This document shows, piece after piece, positions 27,405 to 36,052 of a stretch of 64,000 nucleotides of DNA (positions within the stretch are counted from its first letter, which is position 1; the number at the start of each line of letters is the position of its first letter). Origin of the DNA: Pseudomonadota bacterium (GTDB taxonomy: Bacteria > Desulfobacterota > Desulfovibrionia > Desulfovibrionales > Desulfomicrobiaceae); NCBI GenBank assembly GCA_018902545.1, contig JAHIQM010000011.1:62001-126000 (forward strand), read 5' to 3'. Under the pieces are notes generated by a model. The model was not told the DNA's origin. It did no database searches and saw only the letters and a program-made list of their open reading frames with translations. A program made the position numbers and the translations under genes.

Positions 27405-28334
27405 ATGACGGCCGAAAATATGACGGATACTCCCATTTACGTTGCCCTGAATATGTCAAAAGTTGTGAACAATGAAGAAAGTTTCGATCTGATGCACAAA
27501 GTGGGGCCACGGGTATGTATCACCACTGCAACCCACCCGGGATTTGTCGGTTTTATGGCCAACATCCAAACAGGCATTTTACCTCTTGCAGGCAGATTTG
27601 GGGGCGGTAGTATTCACATGGAAAATACACTGAACCCTGTCCGCAACTATCAGTATACCATGTGGAAACATTGGAAAGATCATGACGAATTCCATGAAAA
27701 ACAATTCAACAGGATTTTTGAGCTGTGTACCAGTTGTCTGGAGATGGTGGTAGAAGGTCCTTGGGAACCAGTTTACAGCGTTGTCTACGCAAAAATGCCG
27801 ACTGTTCGATCTATGGGGCAAATCGCCGATCTCGGTAAAGATTTCATAAAGCAAAAAGATTTTATCCGCTTTGCCACGCCACAGCGCTGTGTCGCCATCG
27901 GCGAACATACGGTGGCTCCGGGGCGGGAAGAGGCATTTGAAAAAGGTGCCATCGAGACGATGGAAGCCTTGTCGGACTCAACCGGTTTTCTCGGGTATAT
28001 GATTTTGAAGCAAATCGGGGTCTGTGCATTAGGCAGCTTCATGCTGGACCCGACGTCAATGGCAGAAACACTGCAGACACTCGGAGCCAATCCTCCAAAA
28101 AACCCAAGACCGCTCTTTAAAACATTGGATGCCGTGCCAAGCCCGCCCGAATATCTCATTCACAGCGAATGGGACGCGACGGAAATGGCCCAGATGGGTT
28201 TTGCAAAAGTTCTGGTGAACCATACCATCAGAAAAATACACGATGATGGCGTTATGGCCCATCTTATCCGCGGTCCATACATCATGTTTTTCAAGCCAAT
28301 GATGGAAGAACCTGGTTGGAGGTCCTTTTTGTGA
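27405..28334 (+). CDS. sor: Sulfur oxygenase reductase (SOR)
   Basis: A 309-residue protein colinear with Acidianus ambivalens SOR. Cys38 (VGPRVC), His93 and His97 (WKDHDEFHEK), Cys108 and Cys111 (CTSC) and Glu121 (GPWEPVY) correspond to Cys31, His86, His90, Cys101, Cys104 and Glu114, all with the same offset of 7. The archaeal enzyme is a hollow 24-mer with a mononuclear iron site, converting elemental sulfur plus O2 to sulfite, thiosulfate and sulfide without cofactors. HPGFVGF, QIGILP-like and MMEEPGWR segments also match. AAGGAGG is six bases before the ATG. No signal peptide, so cytoplasmic. Confidence 0.92.
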   Translation: MTAENMTDTPIYVALNMSKVVNNEESFDLMHKVGPRVCITTATHPGFVGFMANIQTGILPLAGRFGGGSIHMENTLNPVRNYQYTMWKHWKDHDEFHEKQFNRIFELCTSCLEMVVEGPWEPVYSVVYAKMPTVRSMGQIADLGKDFIKQKDFIRFATPQRCVAIGEHTVAPGREEAFEKGAIETMEALSDSTGFLGYMILKQIGVCALGSFMLDPTSMAETLQTLGANPPKNPRPLFKTLDAVPSPPEYLIHSEWDATEMAQMGFAKVLVNHTIRKIHDDGVMAHLIRGPYIMFFKPMMEEPGWRSFL

Positions 28335-28449
28335 TGAAAGTCGTGGCTATCGTTCCGTTGAACGGTGAGAGGCCCTTCGACTATGACCTGGAAAAAAACC
28401 GACCGACCGGTCATGTCCAACCCCGTTAGGCAAACAAAAAGAGAGAGTT

Positions 28450-30219
28450 ATGTATTACAGCAATGGCAACTATGAAGCTTTCGCCCGCCCGCGCAAACCC
28501 AAGGGGGTAGAGAACAAAACGGCCTGGTTTGTCGGCGCGGGCCTGGCGGCATTGGCGGGCGCGGCCTTCCTGATCCGCGACGGCCAGATGCCGGGCAACC
28601 GGATCACCATCCTGGAGCAGCAACAGTTGCCCGGTGGCGCGCTGGACGGCATCAAGGAGCCGAACAAGGGCTTCGTGATCCGCGGCGGGCGCGAGATGGA
28701 AGAGCACTTCGAGTGCCTGTGGGATCTGTACCGCTCGATCCCGTCGCTGGAGATCGAGGGCGCCAGCGTGCTCGACGAGTTCTATTGGCTCGACAAGGAC
28801 GATCCGAACTCCTCTTTGCAGCGCGCCACTGTGAATCGAGGCGAGGACGCGCATACCGACGGCCTGTTCACCCTCAGCGAGCAGGCGCAGAAGGAGATCG
28901 TCAAGCTCTTCCTCGCCACCGGCGAAGAGATGGAGAACAAGCGCATCAACGAGGTATTCGGCAAGGAATTCCTGGACAGCAATTTCTGGCTGTATTGGCG
29001 CACGATGTTTGCTTTCGAGGAGTGGCATTCGGCGCTGGAGATGAAGCGGTATCTGCACCGTTTCATCCACCAGATCAAAGGCATGCCGGACTTTTCCACG
29101 CTGAAGTTCACCAAATTCAACCAGTACGAATCGCTGGTGCTGCCGCTGGTGAAGTGGCTGCAGGAACATGGCGTGGTGTTCGAGTACGGTACCGAGGTCA
29201 CCGATGTCGATTTCACCATCGCACCCGGACGCAAACAGGCTACCCGCATCCACTGGCGCAGGGACGCAGTCGAAGGCGGCGTCAATCTCGGCCCCGACGA
29301 CCTGGTGTTCATGACCATCGGCTCGCTCACCGAGAACTCCGACAACGGCGACCACCACACGCCGGCAAATCTCAATGTAGGGCCTGCGCCGGCATGGGAT
29401 CTGTGGCGACGCATCGCCGCAAAGGATCCGGCGTTTGGCCGCCCGGACGTGTTCGGCTCGCACATCTCCGAGACCAAATGGGAGTCGGCCACCGTCACTA
29501 CGCTCGATGAGCGTATCCCGAAGTACATCCAGAAGATCGCCAAGCGTGATCCGTTCAGCGGCAAGGTGGTGACAGGCGGCATCGTGACCGCGAAGGACTC
29601 ATCCTGGCTGCTCAGTTGGACGGTGAACCGGCAACCGCATTTCAAAGAGCAGCCCAAGGGCCAGATCGTGGCTTGGGTCTACGCGCTGTTCGTCGAGCAA
29701 CCCGGCGATTACGTGAAGAAGCCCATGCAGGACTGCAGCGGCGAGGAGATCACCCAGGAATGGCTCTACCACATGGGCGTGCCGGTCGAGGACATCCCCG
29801 AACTGGCGTCAACGGGTGCGATAACCGTGCCGGTGATGATGCCGTACGTGACCGCCTTCTTCATGCCACGCCAGGCCGGTGATCGCCCGGACGTGGTGCC
29901 CGAGGGCGCTGTCAATTTCGCCTTCATTGGGCAGTTCGCGGAATCGAGAGAGCGCGACTGCATCTTCACCACCGAGTATTCCGTACGAACACCGATGGAG
30001 GCTGTCTACACACTGCTCGACGTCGAGCGCGGCGTGCCGGAGGTATTCAACTCCACCTACGACATTCGTACGCTCCTGTCCGCGACCGGTCGCCTGCGCG
30101 ACGGCAAGGAGATCGACATCCCGGGTCCTGCATTCGTGCGCAATCTGCTGATGAAGAAGCTCGACAAAACCCAGATCGGCGCACTGTTGCGCGAGTTCGG
30201 TATTGTCGCGGACGATTGA
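28450..30219 (+). CDS. ohyA: Oleate hydratase (myosin-cross-reactive antigen family)
   Basis: A 589-residue FAD-binding protein. The FAD-binding loop AWFVGAGLAALAGAAFL follows a short N-terminal tail, and GGALDG, RGGREMEEHFECLWDLY and FNQYESLVLPLVKWL are hallmark segments of oleate hydratase. The enzyme adds water to the cis-9 double bond of oleate, giving 10-hydroxystearate, and acts on free fatty acids at the membrane. The gene looks more G+C-rich than its neighbours, which suggests separate acquisition. AGAGAG precedes the ATG. Its place in a sulfur run is unexpected; a membrane-stress role is inference. Confidence 0.92.
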   Translation: MYYSNGNYEAFARPRKPKGVENKTAWFVGAGLAALAGAAFLIRDGQMPGNRITILEQQQLPGGALDGIKEPNKGFVIRGGREMEEHFECLWDLYRSIPSLEIEGASVLDEFYWLDKDDPNSSLQRATVNRGEDAHTDGLFTLSEQAQKEIVKLFLATGEEMENKRINEVFGKEFLDSNFWLYWRTMFAFEEWHSALEMKRYLHRFIHQIKGMPDFSTLKFTKFNQYESLVLPLVKWLQEHGVVFEYGTEVTDVDFTIAPGRKQATRIHWRRDAVEGGVNLGPDDLVFMTIGSLTENSDNGDHHTPANLNVGPAPAWDLWRRIAAKDPAFGRPDVFGSHISETKWESATVTTLDERIPKYIQKIAKRDPFSGKVVTGGIVTAKDSSWLLSWTVNRQPHFKEQPKGQIVAWVYALFVEQPGDYVKKPMQDCSGEEITQEWLYHMGVPVEDIPELASTGAITVPVMMPYVTAFFMPRQAGDRPDVVPEGAVNFAFIGQFAESRERDCIFTTEYSVRTPMEAVYTLLDVERGVPEVFNSTYDIRTLLSATGRLRDGKEIDIPGPAFVRNLLMKKLDKTQIGALLREFGIVADD

Positions 30220-30279
30220 ACAGACTTCTTCGCATGGCCTCTTTCGGAGATCCGCCTAGCGGCAATGAGGGTTTAGATA

Positions 30280-31728
30280 ATGGCAAATAGAACGTCTCTC
30301 ACTGTTATTCAACTCAACGACAGCCATGCCTATTTTGATCTCCACCAGGAGATGTTCTGGCAGGGAGGTCAGGCAGTCTATCGTCTCGCGGGAGGATATG
30401 CCCGCATTGCCACCATCGTAAAGCAGATTCGAGCCGCGAACCAGGAGCGTGTCCTCTTTTGCGACTGCGGCGATACTCTCCACGGCACCTATCCCGCCCA
30501 GAGTACGCAGGGCCAGGCAATGATCCCTGTGTTGAATTCATTGGGTCTCGACGCGATGACGGCCCATTGGGAATTTGCCTACGGCCCCGCGGCCTTCAAA
30601 CAGCTCGCAGCGGAGCTCAGTTATCCGATGCTGGCGATCAATATATACGATCAGGCGACAAAAGAGCGGTTTTTCCCACCGTACAGCGTGAAGGAGATCG
30701 GCGGATTACGGATCGGTCTGGTAGGCGTTGCCTGCAACATTATAGACAAAACCATGCCGCCTTCCTTCAGCGAAGGTCTGGAATTCACTCTCGGTCGAGA
30801 AGAACTTCCTTCCATCATCAATGATCTGCGCACCAGCGAGAAGGTGGACCTGGTCGTCCTCATCTCCCATCTCGGATTTCCCCAGGACATGAAGCTGGTA
30901 TCGGAGGTGGGGGGAATTGATGTGTGCTTAAGCGGGCATACCCATAACCGCCTCTATAAACCGGCTGTTCAGGGGAAAACGCTCGTCATCCAATCGGGCT
31001 GCCACGGTTCTTTCCTGGGGCGCCTGGATCTGGAAATTGATGGCGGCCGCGTCGTTGATTACCGGCACCAACTGATAGAGGTGGAATCCACGATAACCCC
31101 CGATCCCGCAGTGGATGACCTCGTCCGCCAGGCCCTCACGCCGCATCAGGAAGAATTATCAATGATTGTGGGTGAAACGGCTACGGCGCTCAATCGAGGC
31201 ACCACGCTGGAAACCACGATGGACAATTTCCTGCTGCAGGCGCTGCAGGAAAGTACGGGCGCGCAATTGGCATTTTCCAACGGTTGGCGCTACGGCGCAC
31301 CGGTCATTCCGGGGGAGGTAACGCTAAATGACCTCTATAACATCATTCCGATGAACCCGCCGGTCTCAACGGTCGAACTGCTGGGCGAGGAAATTGTCGC
31401 GATGCTGGAGGAAAATCTGGAACGGACGTTTGCCCGCGATCCGTACGACCAGATGGGTGGTTACGTTAAACGCAGCCTTGGCCTCAAGGCCTGCATCAAG
31501 ATCGAGAATCCTCCCGGACAGCGCGTGCAGCAAGTTTTTGTCGGCAATGAAGAGCTGCAACCAGGGCGCTATTACCCCACGACGTATGTTACTCAGCAGG
31601 GCGTCGCACACAAGTACGGGCGCAACCACCAACAGCACACTGAGCGGAGCATAGATGCGCTGAAGGCATATCTGACCCGGCACCGCCCGCTACGCGCAGA
31701 AATTCGCGGCACGTTCGTCGCGGTATAG
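30280..31728 (+). CDS. SoxB-like metallophosphoesterase/5'-nucleotidase family protein
   Basis: A 482-residue two-domain protein: metallophosphoesterase (QLNDSHA at 11-17, CDCGDT, SHLGF, SGHTHN) and 5'-nucleotidase C-domain (SNGWRYG, NPPVSTVELLGEEI). The usual GNHEFD metal motif is replaced by MTAHWEFAYG (His96, Glu98), which is the form I associate with thiosulfohydrolase SoxB. SoxB removes sulfate from a SoxYZ-bound sulfane. Here there is no Tat or Sec signal, and no soxYZ or soxAX in the window, so a cytoplasmic relative with a different thiol carrier is possible. Function is inference. Confidence 0.68.
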   Translation: MANRTSLTVIQLNDSHAYFDLHQEMFWQGGQAVYRLAGGYARIATIVKQIRAANQERVLFCDCGDTLHGTYPAQSTQGQAMIPVLNSLGLDAMTAHWEFAYGPAAFKQLAAELSYPMLAINIYDQATKERFFPPYSVKEIGGLRIGLVGVACNIIDKTMPPSFSEGLEFTLGREELPSIINDLRTSEKVDLVVLISHLGFPQDMKLVSEVGGIDVCLSGHTHNRLYKPAVQGKTLVIQSGCHGSFLGRLDLEIDGGRVVDYRHQLIEVESTITPDPAVDDLVRQALTPHQEELSMIVGETATALNRGTTLETTMDNFLLQALQESTGAQLAFSNGWRYGAPVIPGEVTLNDLYNIIPMNPPVSTVELLGEEIVAMLEENLERTFARDPYDQMGGYVKRSLGLKACIKIENPPGQRVQQVFVGNEELQPGRYYPTTYVTQQGVAHKYGRNHQQHTERSIDALKAYLTRHRPLRAEIRGTFVAV

Positions 31729-31740
31729 GAAGGAAATCAC

Positions 31741-32514
31741 ATGAACATTGATTGGATTGTAACGTTGTGGTCGGCTCTTGTTGTTCTGGTTGCGACTACA
31801 GTGCACGGCATTACCGGTTTCGGTACAGGCCAAATCACAATGGGAGTGCTTCCGTTCTTCCGCGATGCGGGTTCAGCTTCCATTGTTGTCTCCATTATCG
31901 TTTTCATCACGAATGTGCGTGTCTTTTGGAGCGTACGGGACGAGTTTAATTGGAAGGACTGGCTTATTCCAGTAGCAGGACTGGCAGCAGGCCTTCCCAT
32001 AGGAATTTACCTGTTTGGAGCCTGGGATGAAGCTCAGCTCCGCATGGCCATAGGCATCGTAATGATCATTAGCGCCGTGGTACTTTTGCTGCTGCGTCAG
32101 ATTAAGTCGATTCGAGAATGGATAAAGGGCACCGGATGGCAGCCTGGATGGATCAGCGGCGTGGTGGCTGGATTTCTGTCGGGCATCTTTGGTGGTGCAG
32201 TATCGATTCCCGGGCCTCCGATGATCATATATGGGGCGTTTTTGATGGAGACCGATTACTGGACTGCGAAGCAGATGAAGGCCATCTTTACTTCATTTTT
32301 TGCTGCCAACCTGCTTTACCGGATAGTTGTGTTGACCTCCATGGGAAAGATGACGACCGCGATTGCGGTCGAGGCGCTGGCAATTGTTCCGGCAGCGTTT
32401 TTAGGGGCCTGGCTTGGCATCAAGCTGTTCGCTATCATGCCGCGAGAGTTATTCCGCTGGTTCATTATCGCCTTTATCTTCGTACTCGGAGTCTTACTGA
32501 CCATCGGAATTTAG
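31741..32514 (+). CDS. TauE/SafE (TSUP) family permease, possible sulfite exporter
   Basis: A 257-residue membrane protein with about eight hydrophobic segments. HGITGFGTGQITMGVLPFF and SGVVAGFLSGIFGGAVSIPGPPMIIY are the paired half-repeats typical of the TSUP family. Members export sulfite, sulfoacetate or other organosulfonates. It begins 12 bases after the SoxB-like gene, so sulfite made by SOR or persulfide dioxygenase is an attractive substrate, although this is context only. Confidence 0.85.
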   Translation: MNIDWIVTLWSALVVLVATTVHGITGFGTGQITMGVLPFFRDAGSASIVVSIIVFITNVRVFWSVRDEFNWKDWLIPVAGLAAGLPIGIYLFGAWDEAQLRMAIGIVMIISAVVLLLLRQIKSIREWIKGTGWQPGWISGVVAGFLSGIFGGAVSIPGPPMIIYGAFLMETDYWTAKQMKAIFTSFFAANLLYRIVVLTSMGKMTTAIAVEALAIVPAAFLGAWLGIKLFAIMPRELFRWFIIAFIFVLGVLLTIGI

Positions 32515-32536
32515 AATAGCCAAGAGGAGAAGTGAA

Positions 32537-34054
32537 ATGGGCGACAAAACAAAAACCAGCTTAACGATCTTGCACACCAACGATATGCACGGCCGTTACC
32601 GGCCCATCACAGTCATTAAAGGCAGCGCCACCTCCCAAACCGGCGATCCGGGGCGGAGCTGGGATGAGTTTGACCGGGAAGGCACCGCCGGTGGTTTCGC
32701 AGCTCTGGCAACGGCTTTGAAGCGTATTCGACTGGAACGGGGGGCGGATAATGTCCTGCTCGTGGACGGAGGGGATACATTCAGCGATGATCTGCTGGGA
32801 AATTTGACCCGCGGCGAGGCCGTGATCAGGCTGATGAATTCCGTGGGCTATCAGTTAATGGCTTTGGGCAACCACGACTATGACTTTGGAAGCGAGCGGA
32901 CTCGCGAACTCGATGAGATCGCGAATTTCCCCATGCGGGCCGCAAACGTGGTTGAAGTAAAGACGGGCCAGCCATTTCTGGGAGATCCTACCATTGTCTT
33001 CCAGGCGGCAGGCATCCGGGTCGGCTTTCTCACCCTGACGTATCACAATACCGGATTTACAGGAAATCCGAAGAACTACGAAGGATTGGAGTTCAAGGAC
33101 GGGATCGAAGCGGTCCGCCGATACCTGCCTGATCTGCGCGAGCGCTCTGACTTGGTGGTTGTGCTTTCCCACCTCGGTTCAGCAATGGACCGTGTTCTGG
33201 CGCGTGAAGTGCCCGAGATGGACATCATCATCGGCGCGCACTCTCACGACCGCATCTCTAACGAGCGGATCGGGGATATTACCCTCGTGCAGGCTGTTTC
33301 AGACAACTCGGTCCTGGGGGAGATTGAGGTCAGCCTCCATGGAACGCAGATCACCAAGGTGGAAAGCCGCCTGCATACGTTATGGCTCGACGAGTTCCCG
33401 GAAGATGAAGAGATCGTCCGGCAGGTCGCTGCGTTGCGCGCGCCATATCAAGATACCCTGGAAGAGGTCATCGCAATCGCCGCAGAGCCGATTGGCCGAC
33501 ATTACCGTTCGGAAAGTCCCTTTGATAAGCTGGTAGGAGAGATCATATGCGCCGAGACCGGGGCTGAAATCGCCTTTATGCCGGGCGTGGGCTACGGGGT
33601 GACGCTGCATCCCGGAGCGATCACGCGCGAAGCACTCTACACCCTTATTCCTCATCCTGCCAAGTTGGTGACGATGCAATTGACCGGTGATCGTGTCCTT
33701 GAAATCCTCGAGCAATGCGCCACCAATCAGGCTCCGGGCGATCCTCGCCTGATCGTGGGCGGCCTGGTTCAAACTGCCGGTTTACGCTGGAGCGTGGATT
33801 TTGCTCAACCTTCGGGCAGCCGGGTGTCGGCTGTTTACGTTCGAAACGAGGCTCTCCTAAAAGACAAAAGTTATATCATCGGCACCAATGCCGGTATGGC
33901 GCGTGGGCTGCACCGGTATACAGCTTTTACAAAAGGCCAGGATGTGGTGATCCACGATCTTCAGGTCAACGAATTGGTTGAAAAGGCTTTTGCCAGGATG
34001 GGTACGGTCAGTTCGCCCAAGTTGGGTGATATCACTTTACAAGGAAAAGAATAA
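32537..34054 (+). CDS. 5'-nucleotidase/UshA-family metallophosphoesterase
   Basis: A 505-residue protein with canonical motifs LHTNDMHG, VDGGDTF, LGNHDYDFG, LSHLGS and GAHSHD, followed by a 5'-nucleotidase C-terminal domain. Unlike the neighbour at 30280 it keeps the GNHD motif, so it is a conventional metallophosphoesterase. It has no signal peptide. The two paralogues flank the TauE/SafE gene with gaps of 12 and 22 bases. It could act on nucleotides or on a sulfur adduct; the sequence does not decide. GAGGAGA precedes the ATG. Confidence 0.8.
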   Translation: MGDKTKTSLTILHTNDMHGRYRPITVIKGSATSQTGDPGRSWDEFDREGTAGGFAALATALKRIRLERGADNVLLVDGGDTFSDDLLGNLTRGEAVIRLMNSVGYQLMALGNHDYDFGSERTRELDEIANFPMRAANVVEVKTGQPFLGDPTIVFQAAGIRVGFLTLTYHNTGFTGNPKNYEGLEFKDGIEAVRRYLPDLRERSDLVVVLSHLGSAMDRVLAREVPEMDIIIGAHSHDRISNERIGDITLVQAVSDNSVLGEIEVSLHGTQITKVESRLHTLWLDEFPEDEEIVRQVAALRAPYQDTLEEVIAIAAEPIGRHYRSESPFDKLVGEIICAETGAEIAFMPGVGYGVTLHPGAITREALYTLIPHPAKLVTMQLTGDRVLEILEQCATNQAPGDPRLIVGGLVQTAGLRWSVDFAQPSGSRVSAVYVRNEALLKDKSYIIGTNAGMARGLHRYTAFTKGQDVVIHDLQVNELVEKAFARMGTVSSPKLGDITLQGKE

Positions 34055-34099
34055 CTCCTGCTTGATCTTTGCCCATGGAAGGATCGGAGAAGAGATACT

Positions 34100-35914
34100 A
34101 TGACAATGGAAATCGGGCTGGTTTTTGCCATACTGGGAATCTCCATGCTGCTGTTTATAACCGGTTGGATCCGTGCGGATATCGTTGCGGTATTGGTGCT
34201 CGTTTCGCTGGCAGCTACCGGCCTGTTGGAGGTGGAGGAGGTTCTGAAGGGCTTTAGCAGCGAAGCCGTCATCGCCATCGCCGGCTTGTTGATATTGAGC
34301 GCCGGATTGGTGCGCAGCGGGGTGGTCCGCTGGATCGCGGAGCGGCTGAACAACATTGCCCGAGGGAGTCGCAAACGGTTGACCTTGACGAGCTCCCTGG
34401 TCCCAGGCGTCCTGTCAGGCTTTGTGAGCGATATAGCCACCGTTTCGTTATTCATTCCGGTGGTCCTCCGGCTGGCACGCAAGAACGATATCCACCGCTC
34501 AAAGCTGCTCCTGCCCATCGCCATGTCTGCTCTGGCAGGTGGAAACCTGACCATGATCGGGGCCTCGCATAACCTTGTGGTAAACGATTTGCTTCGATCA
34601 TCGGGTCAGCCTGCACTTGGATTTTTCGAAATTGCGCCGGTAGGTATTGCTCTGATCATTTCTTTCGCTGTCTACACCTTGGTTCTGGGGCAACGCCTGT
34701 TGCCGGGCGAAAATGAAAAGGGCGTCGTCAAAAGCCGGGAAGATAGCTCCGGTTTAATGCGGACATACCATCTGGAAGATCGTCTTTGGGAGGTTCTGCT
34801 CCTGGACGATTCTTCCTGGGTGGGGAAGACGTTGCAAGAAATCGCACTCGGTGGTGGGCACGGACTTACGGTCTTGTCTGTTGTACGCCATGACGAACCC
34901 CAGCTTCATAATCGAGTGGATTTTGTACTGGAGAAGCAGGACGTGCTGCTGGTGAGCGGGCGCAGGACAAGGGTCGATAAACTGGTGCAGGAATATCCCG
35001 GACTCAAAGTTTTGGGGCATCCCAGCCAGCCTGAAAAATTTCCGTCGTCCAGTGGAGAGTTGATCGAAGTGGTTGTTCCACCGCGCTCACCTATGGTCGG
35101 CAAGACCATGACTGATTTGAATTTTCGCACTGAAACCTGCCTCACGGGCGTAGCGATCTGGCGTGCGGATAAACCCATTCGTACCGATGTGGGAACCACT
35201 CCCCTGCAAGAAGGAGACGCACTGCTGCTTTATGGCCCGGGCGATCAGACGCGCAGCTATGATCCCAGGCCGGGTTTCTTGTGGTTGCATAAGCCACATC
35301 CGGAGGAAGCTCCCCGTAGGCTGCGCCACCTCGGCAAGTGGGCCGCCTTGATTATGGCCGGGGTGGTTGCTTTGGCAGCTTTCAATCTGCTGCCTATTGC
35401 CGTGGCGGCGCTGGGAGGCGCAGCCTTAATGGTTCTGATTGGCATTCTGCCCTTGCGGCAGTTATATGAACATGTGGAGTGGCGTACGATTGTACTCGTC
35501 GGGGGTATGTACCCGTTGGGACTTGCGATGGAGAAAAGCGGAGCGGCTGGACTGGTTTCAAGCCTTATAGCAGATACTTTGGGTACACTTGGTCCGCATA
35601 TCACCATGATCGGGATCACGTTGATCGCCCTGCTCCTGACGCAGGCCCTGCACGGGGCAGCTGTAGCTGTGATCATGACTCCTGTAGCATTGGATACAGC
35701 CAGCCTGCTAGAGATCGAGCCGACCGCGTTTGCAGTCGCCGTTATTGTGGGGGCCGCGGCCACATACCTGCTGCCGGAAGGACATCCGGCGCCCCTGATG
35801 GTACAGAGTCCCGGGTCTTATGAGACCAGCGATTATCTCAAGTTCGGGGCCGGGCTGGTGGCTATCACCCTGGCTATTGTGGCAGGGCTCGTTCCCATTA
35901 TCTGGCCTTTCTGA
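34100..35914 (+). CDS. SLC13/DASS-type permease with internal TrkA-C (RCK) domains
   Basis: A 604-residue membrane protein. The N-terminal half has the SLC13-type membrane region (SSEAVIAIAGLLILSAGLVRSG, AGGNLTMIGASHNLVVNDLL). Two cytosolic TrkA-C-like domains follow around 215-400 (WVGKTLQEI, SPMVGKTMTDLNF), then the second membrane half ending HPAPLMVQSPGSY. This architecture is common in sulfate or dicarboxylate carriers. Following the sulfite-type permease, sulfate or another sulfur oxyanion is a plausible substrate. The ATG at 34100 follows GGAGAAGAG. Confidence 0.82.
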   Translation: MTMEIGLVFAILGISMLLFITGWIRADIVAVLVLVSLAATGLLEVEEVLKGFSSEAVIAIAGLLILSAGLVRSGVVRWIAERLNNIARGSRKRLTLTSSLVPGVLSGFVSDIATVSLFIPVVLRLARKNDIHRSKLLLPIAMSALAGGNLTMIGASHNLVVNDLLRSSGQPALGFFEIAPVGIALIISFAVYTLVLGQRLLPGENEKGVVKSREDSSGLMRTYHLEDRLWEVLLLDDSSWVGKTLQEIALGGGHGLTVLSVVRHDEPQLHNRVDFVLEKQDVLLVSGRRTRVDKLVQEYPGLKVLGHPSQPEKFPSSSGELIEVVVPPRSPMVGKTMTDLNFRTETCLTGVAIWRADKPIRTDVGTTPLQEGDALLLYGPGDQTRSYDPRPGFLWLHKPHPEEAPRRLRHLGKWAALIMAGVVALAAFNLLPIAVAALGGAALMVLIGILPLRQLYEHVEWRTIVLVGGMYPLGLAMEKSGAAGLVSSLIADTLGTLGPHITMIGITLIALLLTQALHGAAVAVIMTPVALDTASLLEIEPTAFAVAVIVGAAATYLLPEGHPAPLMVQSPGSYETSDYLKFGAGLVAITLAIVAGLVPIIWPF

Positions 35915-36052
35915 AGATGATGCTGCAACCGGGTTCCATAGCATTCAAATAAAGTTTATGGGGAGATAGCAGGGAGGAAAAACTTTGTCGCCCATCCCCG
36001 GCCGTTAACGCAGTCAAGATCTTGATCATAAAGGCTTTAGAAGGAGTCCGAA

